In this document: piece after piece, positions 43,524 to 52,946 of the stretch
Position numbering within the stretch: position 1 is the first letter of the stretch
Layout: every line of letters starts with the position of its first letter
Origin: Bacillota bacterium
GTDB taxonomy: Bacteria; Bacillota; Clostridia; DSM-8532
Length of the DNA: 64,000 nt
NCBI GenBank assembly: GCA_023411795.1
Contig: JAEYOK010000048.1
Location: forward strand, 1 to 64,000
Reading direction: 5' to 3'
Notes under the pieces: model-generated
What the model was told of the DNA's origin: nothing
What the model saw: the letters and a program-made list of their open reading frames with translations, nothing else
The model's database searches: none
Translations under genes and position numbers: made by a program

Positions 43524-44627
43524 TCATAATCCCAATTGTTCTATTGTAACATCAGCATCAAAAGCAATCTTATAATATTCTTCTGCAAGATTCATAACAT
43601 CTTCAGCAGTAACAACATCAGGGTGAAGCTTACTTGCAATAAAATATGCGCCTAGTACAGAGCTTAAACCAGGACTGTCCCATCCATCCAAATCACATGG
43701 TAAATTAAATATATTCTCATTTACAAATATGTTTGCCCAATTCTCATCTGATAATAAATCTTGTGGTGTTATGTCGCTACCTGAAGATATAAACATGAAC
43801 TCAGGCTTATAAATATAAAGCTGCTCTAATGATATTTTACTCCAGTAAGACTCATTCAGATCGTCTGTTACAAGCTTTCCACCTGCCGCTTTTATCATAT
43901 CGGCTTGGAACATCTTAGGCGATAAAGCATTTAGCGCATCAGAACTGGAACTAATATATACTGTTTTTTTATCCAAATTCTCTGTCTTCGTTTCCAGGTC
44001 TGCCCATGCAGATTCATACCATTCTATAAGACCAGTCAAACTATCTGAATGTCCTGTGGCCTTACCTAATATGTCAAGGACATAAAGAAAATCATCCATT
44101 GTCTCTGGTTTAACTACAATTGTTGGTATATTCAAATTTTCAAACACAGAAGCAGTTTCTGCCTGCTGATATGGCAATACTATAAGATCCGGATTCAATG
44201 ATAAAATAGTCTCCTGATTTACAGCTTTTGCGGTTCCAACATCAGGCACTTCCAACAATTCAGGTGCAAAGTTCTTATAAACCGGTCTTGAATTTGCTTT
44301 TGATTCAATTCCAACAATTTTATCCTTTAGCCCAAGGTTTATAAGCATATATGTAGATATATAATAACCTGAAACTATCTTCTCCGGCTTTTCAGAAATT
44401 GTGACCTTTCTTCCCATAGAATCGATTATCTCTACCGGATACGAAGATTCTGGGCTGTTATCATTCTCCTCGGTCTTGGGTGTCTCGATGTTCTCATTCT
44501 CGTCCGGCTTGGATGTCTCGGTGTTCTCAACTCCCGGTGTAGCATCAGGTATATTGTTCGGCGCGCAACCAGGAAAGACTATTAGCAGCATTACCAGCGA
44601 AAGAACGATACATAGAAATTTTTTCAT
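43524..44627 (-). CDS. FepB/BtuF-type substrate-binding lipoprotein, probable oxyanion or metal binder
   Basis: 367 residues from the ATG at 44627 (AGGT upstream; frame open to 44645). Signal peptide with lipobox 'VFPGCAPN', then an acidic Glu/Thr/Pro/Asn linker with imperfect repeats (about residues 25-60). The TroA/BtuF fold follows ('VTISEKPEKIVSGYY', 'SLNPDLIVLP', 'ADMIKAAGGK'). Such proteins bind siderophores, cobalamin, heme or, in MolA-like cases, molybdate/tungstate. The MocA-like gene immediately upstream favours molybdate or tungstate here (inference). Confidence 0.85.
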   Translation of the reverse strand: MKKFLCIVLSLVMLLIVFPGCAPNNIPDATPGVENTETSKPDENENIETPKTEENDNSPESSYPVEIIDSMGRKVTISEKPEKIVSGYYISTYMLINLGLKDKIVGIESKANSRPVYKNFAPELLEVPDVGTAKAVNQETILSLNPDLIVLPYQQAETASVFENLNIPTIVVKPETMDDFLYVLDILGKATGHSDSLTGLIEWYESAWADLETKTENLDKKTVYISSSSDALNALSPKMFQADMIKAAGGKLVTDDLNESYWSKISLEQLYIYKPEFMFISSGSDITPQDLLSDENWANIFVNENIFNLPCDLDGWDSPGLSSVLGAYFIASKLHPDVVTAEDVMNLAEEYYKIAFDADVTIEQLGL

Positions 44628-44768
44628 AACTTTACCTCTCCTCAATTATGTAAATAATTTATATTGAACCCCTCCATACTCAGATATATAAGAACGCAAT
44701 CAAACTAATACATCCCAATTATGGAGGTAATTCACCAATGTTCATTAACCTTTTTAGTTAATCTTTTT

Positions 44769-45365
44769 TTATTCTGCAAGGCCTTTCCTTGATAAATTAT
44801 CTGCAATAATTAAATCATTTTCATCATCAATATCTAATAATTCAATATCACTGTTGACATCTACAAATATCACTTTTTCAGAGTACTTACCTATTAACTC
44901 ACGCGCACCTTTATCCCCAGTAAGTGCAAGTAACTCCTCCTTAAATGATGCGGGGAAAAATACAGGGAGGCCCCGTTTGTTTTTATACGAGGATACGATG
45001 ATAGATCTTTTATTTTTTAACGATATATCAATAAGCCTTTTTATAGTAGAGGCTTGAACAAACGGCTGATCTGCTGGGAAGAATGCATAAACATCGGCAT
45101 TATCTACACTTTGTACACCAAGCTTTAGAGACATACTCTGGCCCATTTCCGGATTTTTATTATAGACCACTTCCATATTACGTTTTCTTGCTAATTTATC
45201 TACCTCATCATACTGTGTGACAACTATATTGAAAGAAAAGGCGCATAGCATAACAGTATCCAATATGTGTTCAACAACAGTCCTTCCATTTATTTCACAA
45301 AGAAGTTTATTTTTACCCATTCTTCTTGAAAATCCTGAAGCCATCACAATTGCTGCTATATTCAT
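44769..45365 (-). CDS. MocA/YgfJ-like molybdenum cofactor nucleotidyltransferase
   Basis: 198 residues, GT-A fold nucleotidyltransferase. 'VMASGFSRRMGKNKLL' nucleotide loop, 'FFPADQPFV' metal motif and 'RGLPVFFPASF'. MocA transfers CMP to molybdopterin for xanthine dehydrogenase-type enzymes; YgfJ has the same context. Its ATG overlaps the stop of the ABC ATPase gene by 4 nt, so cofactor maturation and the importer are translationally coupled. Together with the XDH 23 kb away this is the strongest hint that the ABC system carries molybdate. Confidence 0.88.
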   Translation of the reverse strand: MNIAAIVMASGFSRRMGKNKLLCEINGRTVVEHILDTVMLCAFSFNIVVTQYDEVDKLARKRNMEVVYNKNPEMGQSMSLKLGVQSVDNADVYAFFPADQPFVQASTIKRLIDISLKNKRSIIVSSYKNKRGLPVFFPASFKEELLALTGDKGARELIGKYSEKVIFVDVNSDIELLDIDDENDLIIADNLSRKGLAE

Positions 45366-46132
45366 GTATTCACCTCAAAATGTTCTTGAGTTGTTAATAA
45401 AACCTCTCCATAAATATTCTTCAAGGCACTATGGAAGTTGCTTAAATAATCCGGGCTGTTTCTGTGTAACATAGTCAGAACTTGAGCTTTATGTAAGAAC
45501 ACAACATGGTCGGCATATTTTAATGCAAGATTAGGATCATGCACTGTAACCAACACAGTAATATCTTGAGTGGATAATTTCCTTAATATAGTCATAATTC
45601 TATGCTGATTAATAAAATCCAGATTCGCTACCGGTTCGTCAAGCAGAATAATTGGAGCATTTTGCAATAGTCCTCTGGCAATTAAAGCTAACTGTCTCTC
45701 GCCTCCTGACAAGGTGCTATAGTCCGTTTGTATAAAGTCTTCGAGTGATAGTTGCCTTATAATATCTATTGCTTTATTTATTTCATTATCAGTTGGTTGT
45801 TCATAAATTCTCAATGATGCAGCCGAGCCCATTAGAACAAAATCTAACACAGAATAGCGAAAAATCGGCGTATGGGATTGAGGGATATACGATATTGCTT
45901 TGGATAATTCAGAACGTTTCATTAATCGCTGTTGCTTTCCACAGATAAAGATATCTCCGCATGTTGACTGTAGATTGCCACAAATTGAACGCAGGAGGGT
46001 CGTCTTTCCGGAACCATTTTCACCCATCAGAACAGTTAATCCGCTTTTGGGTACTGAAAAGCTGATTTTTTCTAATATATGCTTCTTATCGATTTTTATT
46101 GATAAGGACTTTATTTCTATAGCTATTTCCAT
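45362..46132 (-). CDS. FepC/BtuD-type ABC transporter ATPase
   Basis: 256 residues with one ABC domain: Walker A 'GENGSGKTTLL', signature 'LSGGERQLALIARG', Walker B 'IILLDEPVANLD', switch His in 'TVHDPNLA'. Overlaps the permease gene by 10 nt and mocA by 4 nt. Energises the FecCD-type importer. Confidence 0.93.
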   Translation of the reverse strand: MEIAIEIKSLSIKIDKKHILEKISFSVPKSGLTVLMGENGSGKTTLLRSICGNLQSTCGDIFICGKQQRLMKRSELSKAISYIPQSHTPIFRYSVLDFVLMGSAASLRIYEQPTDNEINKAIDIIRQLSLEDFIQTDYSTLSGGERQLALIARGLLQNAPIILLDEPVANLDFINQHRIMTILRKLSTQDITVLVTVHDPNLALKYADHVVFLHKAQVLTMLHRNSPDYLSNFHSALKNIYGEVLLTTQEHFEVNT

Positions 46133-47124
46133 GTCCTTACCCCCTTGTTAAGAAGTATGTATGCCAGCAAAGGGGCACCTATTAATGAGGTTATAATACT
46201 TATAGGTAGTTCTGCAGAATATATTGAGCGCGCAGCTGTATCGGCAATAAGTAACAGCATTGCACCAGTCGAAAAGGATAATGGAATCAGATGTTGGTTA
46301 TTATCTCCAAACATGAGTCTTACAAAATGGGGAGCAATTAAAGCGACCCAGCCAATTAATCCAGCCATTGAAACGATAAGCGCTATAAGTACTGAGGAAG
46401 CACCAATCAGCAATATACGAACCAGTTTTACCCGGACTCCGAGTGCCGACGCTTCTTCTTCTCCTAATGATAAGAGATTTATTTGCCAGCGGAGTACAAT
46501 AATAACTAAAATACAAATTAGACTAACAGGAGAAAATAAAGTGATCTTTTGCCATGTAATATTATTTAGGCTTCCCATCAACCAGTATTCAAGTGCAGGT
46601 AATTGCCTTAATGGGTCAGCAGTATATTTCAAAAAAGTTATACCTGATTGATAAAGTGAGTTTAAAATAATACCCATTAATATCATTCCCGTTACTCCTT
46701 TTAAACGGGAAAATGAAGAAAACCGCATAATTATTATAAAAGTAGCAATACCAAATAAAAAAGCATACATCCCGGTAAAAAAAGTGCTAGTATTAAATAT
46801 AACTATAGCTATTGAAGCACCTAGCGAAGCACCGGATGAAACACCCAATAAATCCGGAGAAGCTAACGGATTGCGGAATATGCCCTGAAAGACAGCTCCG
46901 CATACGCTAAATGAACCTCCGCAAAGAAACGCAAACAAGGTTCTTGGAAAACGCACTCCCCAAAAAACACTGTATTTTTCAGAAGGTATTGAGTCGGGGG
47001 AAAAAATAGCTTGAAAAACATTTTGTATTGTAATTGGGTATCGTCCAATACATAATGTCATAAAGAAGACAATTATCGGGCAAATAACTCCAAAAATCCA
47101 AAGTGCTTTTTTATGCTTATTCAC
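46123..47124 (-). CDS. FecCD-family ABC transporter permease
   Basis: 333 residues, about nine to ten helices, with the family patterns 'RFPRTLFAFLCGGSFSVCGA', 'GVSSGASLGASI' and 'GLIGWVALIAPHFVRL'. Start probably the GTG at 47124 (GGAGGG 6 nt upstream); the longer frame starts at a TTG (47148). Class of importers for Fe-siderophores, B12, heme, and molybdate (MolB). First gene of the operon behind the promoter at 47231-47259. Confidence 0.92.
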   Translation of the reverse strand: MNKHKKALWIFGVICPIIVFFMTLCIGRYPITIQNVFQAIFSPDSIPSEKYSVFWGVRFPRTLFAFLCGGSFSVCGAVFQGIFRNPLASPDLLGVSSGASLGASIAIVIFNTSTFFTGMYAFLFGIATFIIIMRFSSFSRLKGVTGMILMGIILNSLYQSGITFLKYTADPLRQLPALEYWLMGSLNNITWQKITLFSPVSLICILVIIVLRWQINLLSLGEEEASALGVRVKLVRILLIGASSVLIALIVSMAGLIGWVALIAPHFVRLMFGDNNQHLIPLSFSTGAMLLLIADTAARSIYSAELPISIITSLIGAPLLAYILLNKGVRTWK

Positions 47125-47148
47125 TTGAAGCCCTCCACTAAAGCACAA

Positions 47149-47513
47149 ATGTAATTATTCTATCTTAATAGTTGTCATTTTATTATTATATCCATGTAAT
47201 ATTTTAATTAAATGTTTGTTATATATCATTATTATCATATATCATCTGCATTCTGTCAATACTAAAAGCTCTATGCTAACACAGCTCCGGTATGAAGATG
47301 TCATTGCAGTACATATATAAAAAATGGCTCTATGCGGAAGTGATTCTGAAAATGGTTAAGATATGATAATAAACGTTTTTGAATCGTTATTAAAAGCTAC
47401 ATCTGACGATCAATGTATATTTAGACATTTATACTTTGTGACCCCTTTGCAGACTTATGAATATTCTTTAATAAGTTCCCTTAATGCCAGTACTAAGTGC
47501 CTAGCAATATTCT
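47149..47513 (-). promoter_or_regulatory. 365-bp intergenic region with the ABC-mocA operon promoter
   Basis: Minus strand: TTGACA (47254-47259), 17 bp, GATAAT (47231-47236), then an A/T-rich leader to the permease gene. The rest of the gap (47260-47513) has no gene or RNA that I recognise. A molybdenum-cofactor riboswitch or ModE site was looked for and is not evident. Confidence 0.65.
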
Positions 47514-48020
47514 TCACTCGGATAGCCTAACATAATCCACATATCTAAACCTGACACCGGCACTACTCTCTTGCCATTCACCCTCATATGTCTTTTTAAA
47601 CCCAAAGGTTTCATCAAAATTGACAAGATGAGCATCGGCTTCAAATTCTCTATCAATTTTTGTAATTAAAGCATTGCTGCAATATGGCAGCAGCAAGTTA
47701 TAAATACTCTCCCCACCGGTAACATAAACCTTAGCAGCATTACAATCTATATAGTTTGAGAGTTCATCAAGATCATGCACTACTATTGCTCCCTCGCAGG
47801 TAAAATTACGATCCCTTGTCATAACCACATTAATACGGTCAGGTAATGGTTTTTTATCCTTAAAGGTTTCCAAAGTTTTACGGCCGACAATAATTATATT
47901 GCCTTTGGTAAACTCGGCAAAACGCTTCATGTCCTCCGGGATACGTTTTAGTAATTTATTGTCTTTGCCAAGGCCCCAATTTCTATCTGCAGAGGCGATT
48001 AAAATAAGGTTTTTTCTCAT
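47514..48020 (-). CDS. folA: Dihydrofolate reductase
   Basis: NADPH-dependent reduction of dihydrofolate. 168 residues from the ATG at 48020 (AAGGAG 8 nt upstream); a longer frame begins inside the repeat region upstream and is not used. 'LIASADRNWGLGKDNKLL', 'GNIIIVGRKTLETF', 'VYVTGGESIY' are diagnostic. Follows thyA, the usual partner that produces dihydrofolate. Confidence 0.97.
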   Translation of the reverse strand: MRKNLILIASADRNWGLGKDNKLLKRIPEDMKRFAEFTKGNIIIVGRKTLETFKDKKPLPDRINVVMTRDRNFTCEGAIVVHDLDELSNYIDCNAAKVYVTGGESIYNLLLPYCSNALITKIDREFEADAHLVNFDETFGFKKTYEGEWQESSAGVRFRYVDYVRLSE

Positions 48021-48051
48021 TTTTACTCTCCTTAAGGGAACAAATTGCAAA

Positions 48052-48096
48052 AGTCTCACGCGACTCAAAGAGTCTCACGCGACTCAAAGAGTCGCG
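48052..48096. repeat. Two tandem 19-bp repeats plus strong hairpin between thyA and folA
   Basis: Direct repeats of AGTCTCACGCGACTCAAAG at 48052-48070 and 48071-48089. The second flows into a perfect 8-bp hairpin, CGCGACTC-AAA-GAGTCGCG (48078-48096). The hairpin begins right at the thyA stop codon (48097-48099). No T run follows on the minus strand, so it is not a standard terminator; it may act in translational coupling or processing. Confidence 0.85.
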
Positions 48097-48927
48097 TCAT
48101 ACTGCAACCGGAATTCTCTTTATCTGAGGACCCGGTTCATAACCTTCAAGAACAAAATCCTCCACCGTAAACTTGTAAAAATCCTTGATATCAGGATTAA
48201 TCAGCAATTTGGGTGCATTCTTAGGTTCTCTTGAAATAAGCTCCCTTACCATGGGTTCATGGCGATCGTATATATGGGCATCAGAAATTACATGGACAAA
48301 TTCTCCGGCCTCAAGGCCACTCACCTGAGCAAACATATGTAACAAAGACGCATACTGGGTTACATTCCAATTGTTTGCCACAAGTACATCCTGGGAACGT
48401 TGATTTAAAATTCCGTTAAGTTTTTTTCCTGTTACATTAAAGGTCATACTGTATGCGCATGGATAAAGATTCATGGCGTGCAAATCTTCATGATTATATA
48501 TATTGGTAATAATTCTTCTGCTCAAAGGGTTGTTTTTCAAATCAAATAGAACCCTGTCAACCTGATCAAATTCCCCTTCCTTATATTTGTGCTTTATTCC
48601 CAGCTGATAGCCGTATGCTTTTCCGATTGAACCGCTCTCGTCTGCCCAGGAATCCCATATATGGCTATTTAAATCGTTAACATTGTTGGACTTTTTCTGC
48701 CATATCCATAGTATTTCATCTATAGCAGCCTTAAGATTAGTCGGTCTTAATGTTAAAATGGGGAATTCCTGTGATAAATCATATCTGTTGACTACACAAA
48801 ACCTTTTTCGGGTGTAGGCAGGAGTTCCGTCAAGCCAATGAGGCCTAACATCGGTTCCCTCATCAGAAAAACCATTATCAAGTATATCCCTGCACATATC
48901 TATAAATACTAAATCTGCTTTGCTCAT
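48097..48927 (-). CDS. thyA: Thymidylate synthase (ThyA)
   Basis: Methylates dUMP to dTMP using methylene-tetrahydrofolate. 276 residues from the ATG at 48927 (GGAGG 8 nt upstream; a TTG at 48933 is the longer alternative). Catalytic Cys in 'NLYPCAYSMTF' (the more common PPCH is PCAY here, as in a Bacillus/phage-type subgroup), and 'NQRSQDVLVANNWNVTQYA', 'DAHIYDRHEP' are conserved. Operon with folA. Confidence 0.96.
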   Translation of the reverse strand: MSKADLVFIDMCRDILDNGFSDEGTDVRPHWLDGTPAYTRKRFCVVNRYDLSQEFPILTLRPTNLKAAIDEILWIWQKKSNNVNDLNSHIWDSWADESGSIGKAYGYQLGIKHKYKEGEFDQVDRVLFDLKNNPLSRRIITNIYNHEDLHAMNLYPCAYSMTFNVTGKKLNGILNQRSQDVLVANNWNVTQYASLLHMFAQVSGLEAGEFVHVISDAHIYDRHEPMVRELISREPKNAPKLLINPDIKDFYKFTVEDFVLEGYEPGPQIKRIPVAV

Positions 48928-49063
48928 CAACAAGTCCTCCCCATTACATAAAAATTATTGTTTTATTACTTAAAAATACTATACCTCACCCCTTATTCAA
49001 TTACAACATCAAAAGATTCTGGTATAATTAAAAAACATAAATGTTGTTAAAGGAGTTTTTATT

Positions 49064-49915
49064 ATGGATTTAAACTCTAAAATAAGTATTCTGGGCTTTG
49101 ATAGTTTATATACTGACTCAAATATTGTAGTTTTTGGCGCTCCTTTTGACGGGACTGTTTCCTATAGACCCGGTTCAAGGTTCGGTCCTTCTGCAATACG
49201 CAATGAATCATATGGAATTGAAACCTACAGCCCATATCAAAACGCTGATTTGCAGGATTTAAAAGGATGTGATGCGGGAGATTTACCCATACCCTTTGGT
49301 GATACAAGAATCGCTCTGGATATGATATATAATTTTACTCGAGATATAGTTAACGACGGCAAGCTCCCCATTATGCTTGGCGGGGAGCATCTTGTAACAC
49401 TACCGGCAGTTGAGGCCGTACTCGAAAAGTTCACCAATCTCTGCATCCTTCATTTGGACGCTCATACCGATGTCCGTGAAGAATATATGGGAATATCTCT
49501 CTCCCATGCTACCGTGATGCGCCGTATCTGGGAAAAAACCGGTGACAAAAGGATTTGGCAGTTTGGTATCCGCTCCGGCGAAAGGTACGAGTTTGAATGG
49601 ACCAAAGTTCATAACCATTTAACCCCCTTTAATCTGGAAGGAATAGAGAATGCTCTTAACGAAATAGGAAACAGACCTATATATCTAACTATTGATCTGG
49701 ATGTACTGGATCCATCTGTCTTCCCCGGTACAGGCACACCGGAGCATGGCGGAGTTAGTTTTAATGATTTAATAGGCTTCTTACTCAAGCTAAAAGGAAA
49801 AAATATTGTCGGTGCAGATCTTGTGGAGTTAGCACCTAACTACGACAATACCGGTATATCTACAGCCGTAGCTTGTAAACTTCTTAGAGAGGTTGCTTTA
49901 GTAATGAATATATGA
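49064..49915 (+). CDS. speB: Agmatinase-like ureohydrolase
   Basis: 283 residues. Manganese motifs of the arginase family: 'LGGEHLVTLP', 'LHLDAHTDVREE', 'LTIDLDVLDPS', and 'TPEHGGVS'. RBS AAAGGAG; a TATAAT (about 49023) lies upstream. Expected reaction agmatine to putrescine and urea; other guanidino substrates are possible. Single plus-strand gene facing comEC, 14 bp between stops. No speA or speE neighbours in the window. Confidence 0.92.
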   Translation: MDLNSKISILGFDSLYTDSNIVVFGAPFDGTVSYRPGSRFGPSAIRNESYGIETYSPYQNADLQDLKGCDAGDLPIPFGDTRIALDMIYNFTRDIVNDGKLPIMLGGEHLVTLPAVEAVLEKFTNLCILHLDAHTDVREEYMGISLSHATVMRRIWEKTGDKRIWQFGIRSGERYEFEWTKVHNHLTPFNLEGIENALNEIGNRPIYLTIDLDVLDPSVFPGTGTPEHGGVSFNDLIGFLLKLKGKNIVGADLVELAPNYDNTGISTAVACKLLREVALVMNI

Positions 49916-49929
49916 TATCACCCATCTAC

Positions 49930-52293
49930 TTAAGGAACTATGGTGGTTATGCGCATCTTGTCCTCTTTTTCCCATGCCTCAACCAAGATTCCCCCGTTTT
50001 CTATAGTTTGAAAGACATTTGTTCCTTGAGCAGAAAAACGGTCTAGAGCTTCAGGACTGGGATGTCCATATGTATTACGCCCAACTGAAATTATGGCCAC
50101 TTTCGGGCCGACCTTATCAAGAAAAGTTTTATCTGAAGAATATTTTGAGCCATGATGGGCTACTTTTAGCAAATCACAGTATATATCAGCATTATCATCC
50201 AATAACCTTTTTTCTGTTTCAAAGCCTATGTCACCTGTAAATAGCACACTAAAATCACCGTAATCCATCCTGACAACCAGTGAAAGCTCATTGGCATTTG
50301 CGGTAGAACCACTTGGCATTAACCATTCTTCCTCTAAAGGATATAGTGCTTTCAGAGTTAAACCCTCCTCTTCATACAGGATATCCCCCTCTTTAATATA
50401 ATTGACGGGAATTCCTTTATAAAGGGCCTTGTCAGTCAGTTCTTTAAGTTCGACATCAGGAGCATTGGCAACAAAAAGACTTTTCACATTCACTTTATCA
50501 AGAACGGTCTGTAATCCTCCTATATGGTCCATATGCCCATGAGAGGCTATCATCAAGTCTATATTTGTCATGTTTAGATTATAAAGTAACGGTACAACAA
50601 TGCGCTCACCGGAAAAGGAGCCCTTTTCATCGTTTATACTCCCACCACCGTCTATAATGATATTTTTCCCCGACGGAGTCCTGATAAGGGCACAATCACC
50701 CTGCCCGACGTCGGCAAAATATATTTTAAGGGCCCGATTGGGTATGCTTGTCAGAAGAATCAATGCTCCGCAAAGGGTAAGTATTGTTGCAGCCAGTGGT
50801 CTACCCACTTCTTTATGAAGTTTTGGATGGCAATACCTGAAATAAACTAATATAAAATAATAGATTATCACTAAGATGAAGTCAGGAGTTGCAAGGCTTA
50901 TTTCTGCCCATGGAATCTTTGCTACCGAACCGGTAATAAAAAGAATAATATCAGCTACAATACGTGTGAAGAAGCCAATTAACTGACCAATTGATAGATA
51001 GATATTCCCAAGGATGACCACAAAAGCTCCCAGAATCGTTAATAAGCCCGTTAATGGCACAATCAACAGATTGGATAGAATTGATATAACTGAAAAGGTG
51101 TTAAAACAATATGCAATGATAGGTATAACCCCTATCTGTGCTGCAATTGTAGATGCCAGGGTATCTCTTATGGGTTTTGGTATCTTAACAGGTAGTCTTT
51201 CAAATATGGGTTTATAAAATACAACTAAGGATAGTGTCGCTGAAAAGGAAAGTATAAAACCTATGTCATAGAGCATGAAGCTGTTATTTGTAAGAATAAT
51301 AATGATTGATACAGCCATGGAGCAGTATATATCGGCTTTCCGCCACAAAAGCATACCCATAAGGGTGACCCCTGCCATAATAGCCGCCCTTACAACAGAT
51401 GCCTCCATACCGGTAGCATAAACATAGAAAAGCATACATGGAAAAGCAATGGCAGACGACCATCTTGGATTGAACCCGATTTTTTTCAAAAATAAGAGAA
51501 GGGGTGCTAACAAGAAGGCTATATTTGCCCCCGAAACCGCCATAACATGTGATAAGCCCGCTCTTCTAAAGTCTTCCTCCATTTCCTCAGGCATATCCGC
51601 AGTATACCCTATAAGCATTCCGGCAAGAACCGAAGCTTCCTCCGATGGTAGGCATTTGTCCAAGGTTTGAATTATCGAATGGCGCAGTTTGTAGCCAATA
51701 TTTTTAAGCCATGAAAGCTCCTGACCTTCCATAATTCTTATTGCTTTCAATGAAACCCCCATGGTTCCTGATATTCCTCGGGCGGCCAGAAATTTTCTGG
51801 TATTAAAACCGCCGAAATTCCGTCTACCCGTAGGGATTTTTATCTCTCCTGTAATACTGACTACAGATCCATATTTTAGCCCGCTTATCGGATCATCAGA
51901 ATAAACATTGACCTGAATTTTATGATTTCTTTGTGGTATTGATACTTGATTGTTTATAGAGCGGATTTCCAGGGTGAATCGTGTTTTGCCATCCATCTGT
52001 TCAGGTTCATCAAATAAGATGCCCTCTACTGTTACCTTTTGACCCTCAAATTCTGTGAACCCTTTATCATAAAAGTTTTCATTAATGCTGTGAAGTGTGT
52101 ATCCCATTATCATAAATGGAACTGCAAGGAGAACGAATAATGATGTTTTACCTCTTACAGGCCTATAAATAAGGGCAAAAATAATAAAACTAAGCGCAAG
52201 AGACACCAAGCCCCAACTATGATAAATATTAACATCTGCAAGTATAATACCCCAAACAAGGGCAATCGCCGCTACTACCAAAGGTCTTTTCAT
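49930..52293 (-). CDS. comEC: ComEC/Rec2 competence DNA uptake channel
   Basis: 787 residues. N-terminal helices and DUF4131-like region, the central 'GLSHVMAVSGANIAFL' competence domain with many transmembrane helices, then a C-terminal metallo-beta-lactamase domain with 'ASHGHMDHIGG', 'LFTGDIGFETE' and 'KVAHHGSKYSS'. Full length, no lesion seen. Forms the inner membrane channel for single-stranded DNA import in transformable bacteria. Confidence 0.95.
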   Translation of the reverse strand: MKRPLVVAAIALVWGIILADVNIYHSWGLVSLALSFIIFALIYRPVRGKTSLFVLLAVPFMIMGYTLHSINENFYDKGFTEFEGQKVTVEGILFDEPEQMDGKTRFTLEIRSINNQVSIPQRNHKIQVNVYSDDPISGLKYGSVVSITGEIKIPTGRRNFGGFNTRKFLAARGISGTMGVSLKAIRIMEGQELSWLKNIGYKLRHSIIQTLDKCLPSEEASVLAGMLIGYTADMPEEMEEDFRRAGLSHVMAVSGANIAFLLAPLLLFLKKIGFNPRWSSAIAFPCMLFYVYATGMEASVVRAAIMAGVTLMGMLLWRKADIYCSMAVSIIIILTNNSFMLYDIGFILSFSATLSLVVFYKPIFERLPVKIPKPIRDTLASTIAAQIGVIPIIAYCFNTFSVISILSNLLIVPLTGLLTILGAFVVILGNIYLSIGQLIGFFTRIVADIILFITGSVAKIPWAEISLATPDFILVIIYYFILVYFRYCHPKLHKEVGRPLAATILTLCGALILLTSIPNRALKIYFADVGQGDCALIRTPSGKNIIIDGGGSINDEKGSFSGERIVVPLLYNLNMTNIDLMIASHGHMDHIGGLQTVLDKVNVKSLFVANAPDVELKELTDKALYKGIPVNYIKEGDILYEEEGLTLKALYPLEEEWLMPSGSTANANELSLVVRMDYGDFSVLFTGDIGFETEKRLLDDNADIYCDLLKVAHHGSKYSSDKTFLDKVGPKVAIISVGRNTYGHPSPEALDRFSAQGTNVFQTIENGGILVEAWEKEDKMRITTIVP

Positions 52294-52304
52294 GAAAACC
52301 TCTT

Positions 52305-52808
52305 TTATTTTATGGTTCTTTTAAGAATCGCAACTTGAGATGTGCCAAATTGATGTAATGATTGCTCAAGATCCGTAGAATGTGAAAACCCTGCTTTCTC
52401 CCAGAATGAAAGTCCCTGTTTGTTATAATATGATACTGCTACAAAGCAAGCCCTGGCCCCATACTTTAATTGTGCATGAGTAATTAGCTTGTTTATGGCA
52501 AGGGTCCCTAAGCCTTTGTTTTGATAGGATGGGTCTATAATAAGAATACTAACCCAAAGAACCGGCTCCTTCTGAATATTTTTTAACTCACTGAAGACAA
52601 AACCAACAGGCGTTTTTTGTTTTAGGTTATGTATCATGAAAATAAGACTTTCCGTTCCGGCGTTTATGAGTCTTTGCCTGATGTCTGTGAAGTCTTTAAA
52701 ACCCGTGGCATAACCGAAGCAATCGGTCATACCATACCATCTTTCAAGAATGGCCATATCATCTTGTGTAAGCTCTTTAAACACCAAAAAAAAGTTATCC
52801 GTATCCAA
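52305..52808 (-). CDS. GNAT family N-acetyltransferase
   Basis: 167 residues. Acetyl-CoA-binding 'DPSYQNKGLGTLAI' (motif A) and 'YYNKQGLSFWEKAGF'. Start is a TTG at 52808 with AGAGGA 8 nt upstream. Substrate unknown. Confidence 0.85.
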   Translation of the reverse strand: MDTDNFFLVFKELTQDDMAILERWYGMTDCFGYATGFKDFTDIRQRLINAGTESLIFMIHNLKQKTPVGFVFSELKNIQKEPVLWVSILIIDPSYQNKGLGTLAINKLITHAQLKYGARACFVAVSYYNKQGLSFWEKAGFSHSTDLEQSLHQFGTSQVAILKRTIK

Positions 52809-52946
52809 ACAATAATCCTCTTATGAAAAGAATCAATATTGATTTTACTGCATCAACATTTTGCAGTACAATCAATTATTACCATCGGTAAATTCTGGGT
52901 TTTTATTAACAAGACTATGATGTACTATTACTAAAGGAGTTCCGCT

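Noticed and set aside
48052..48096. CRISPR-like array
   Set aside because: The repeats abut directly without spacers and there are only two copies; no cas genes in the window.
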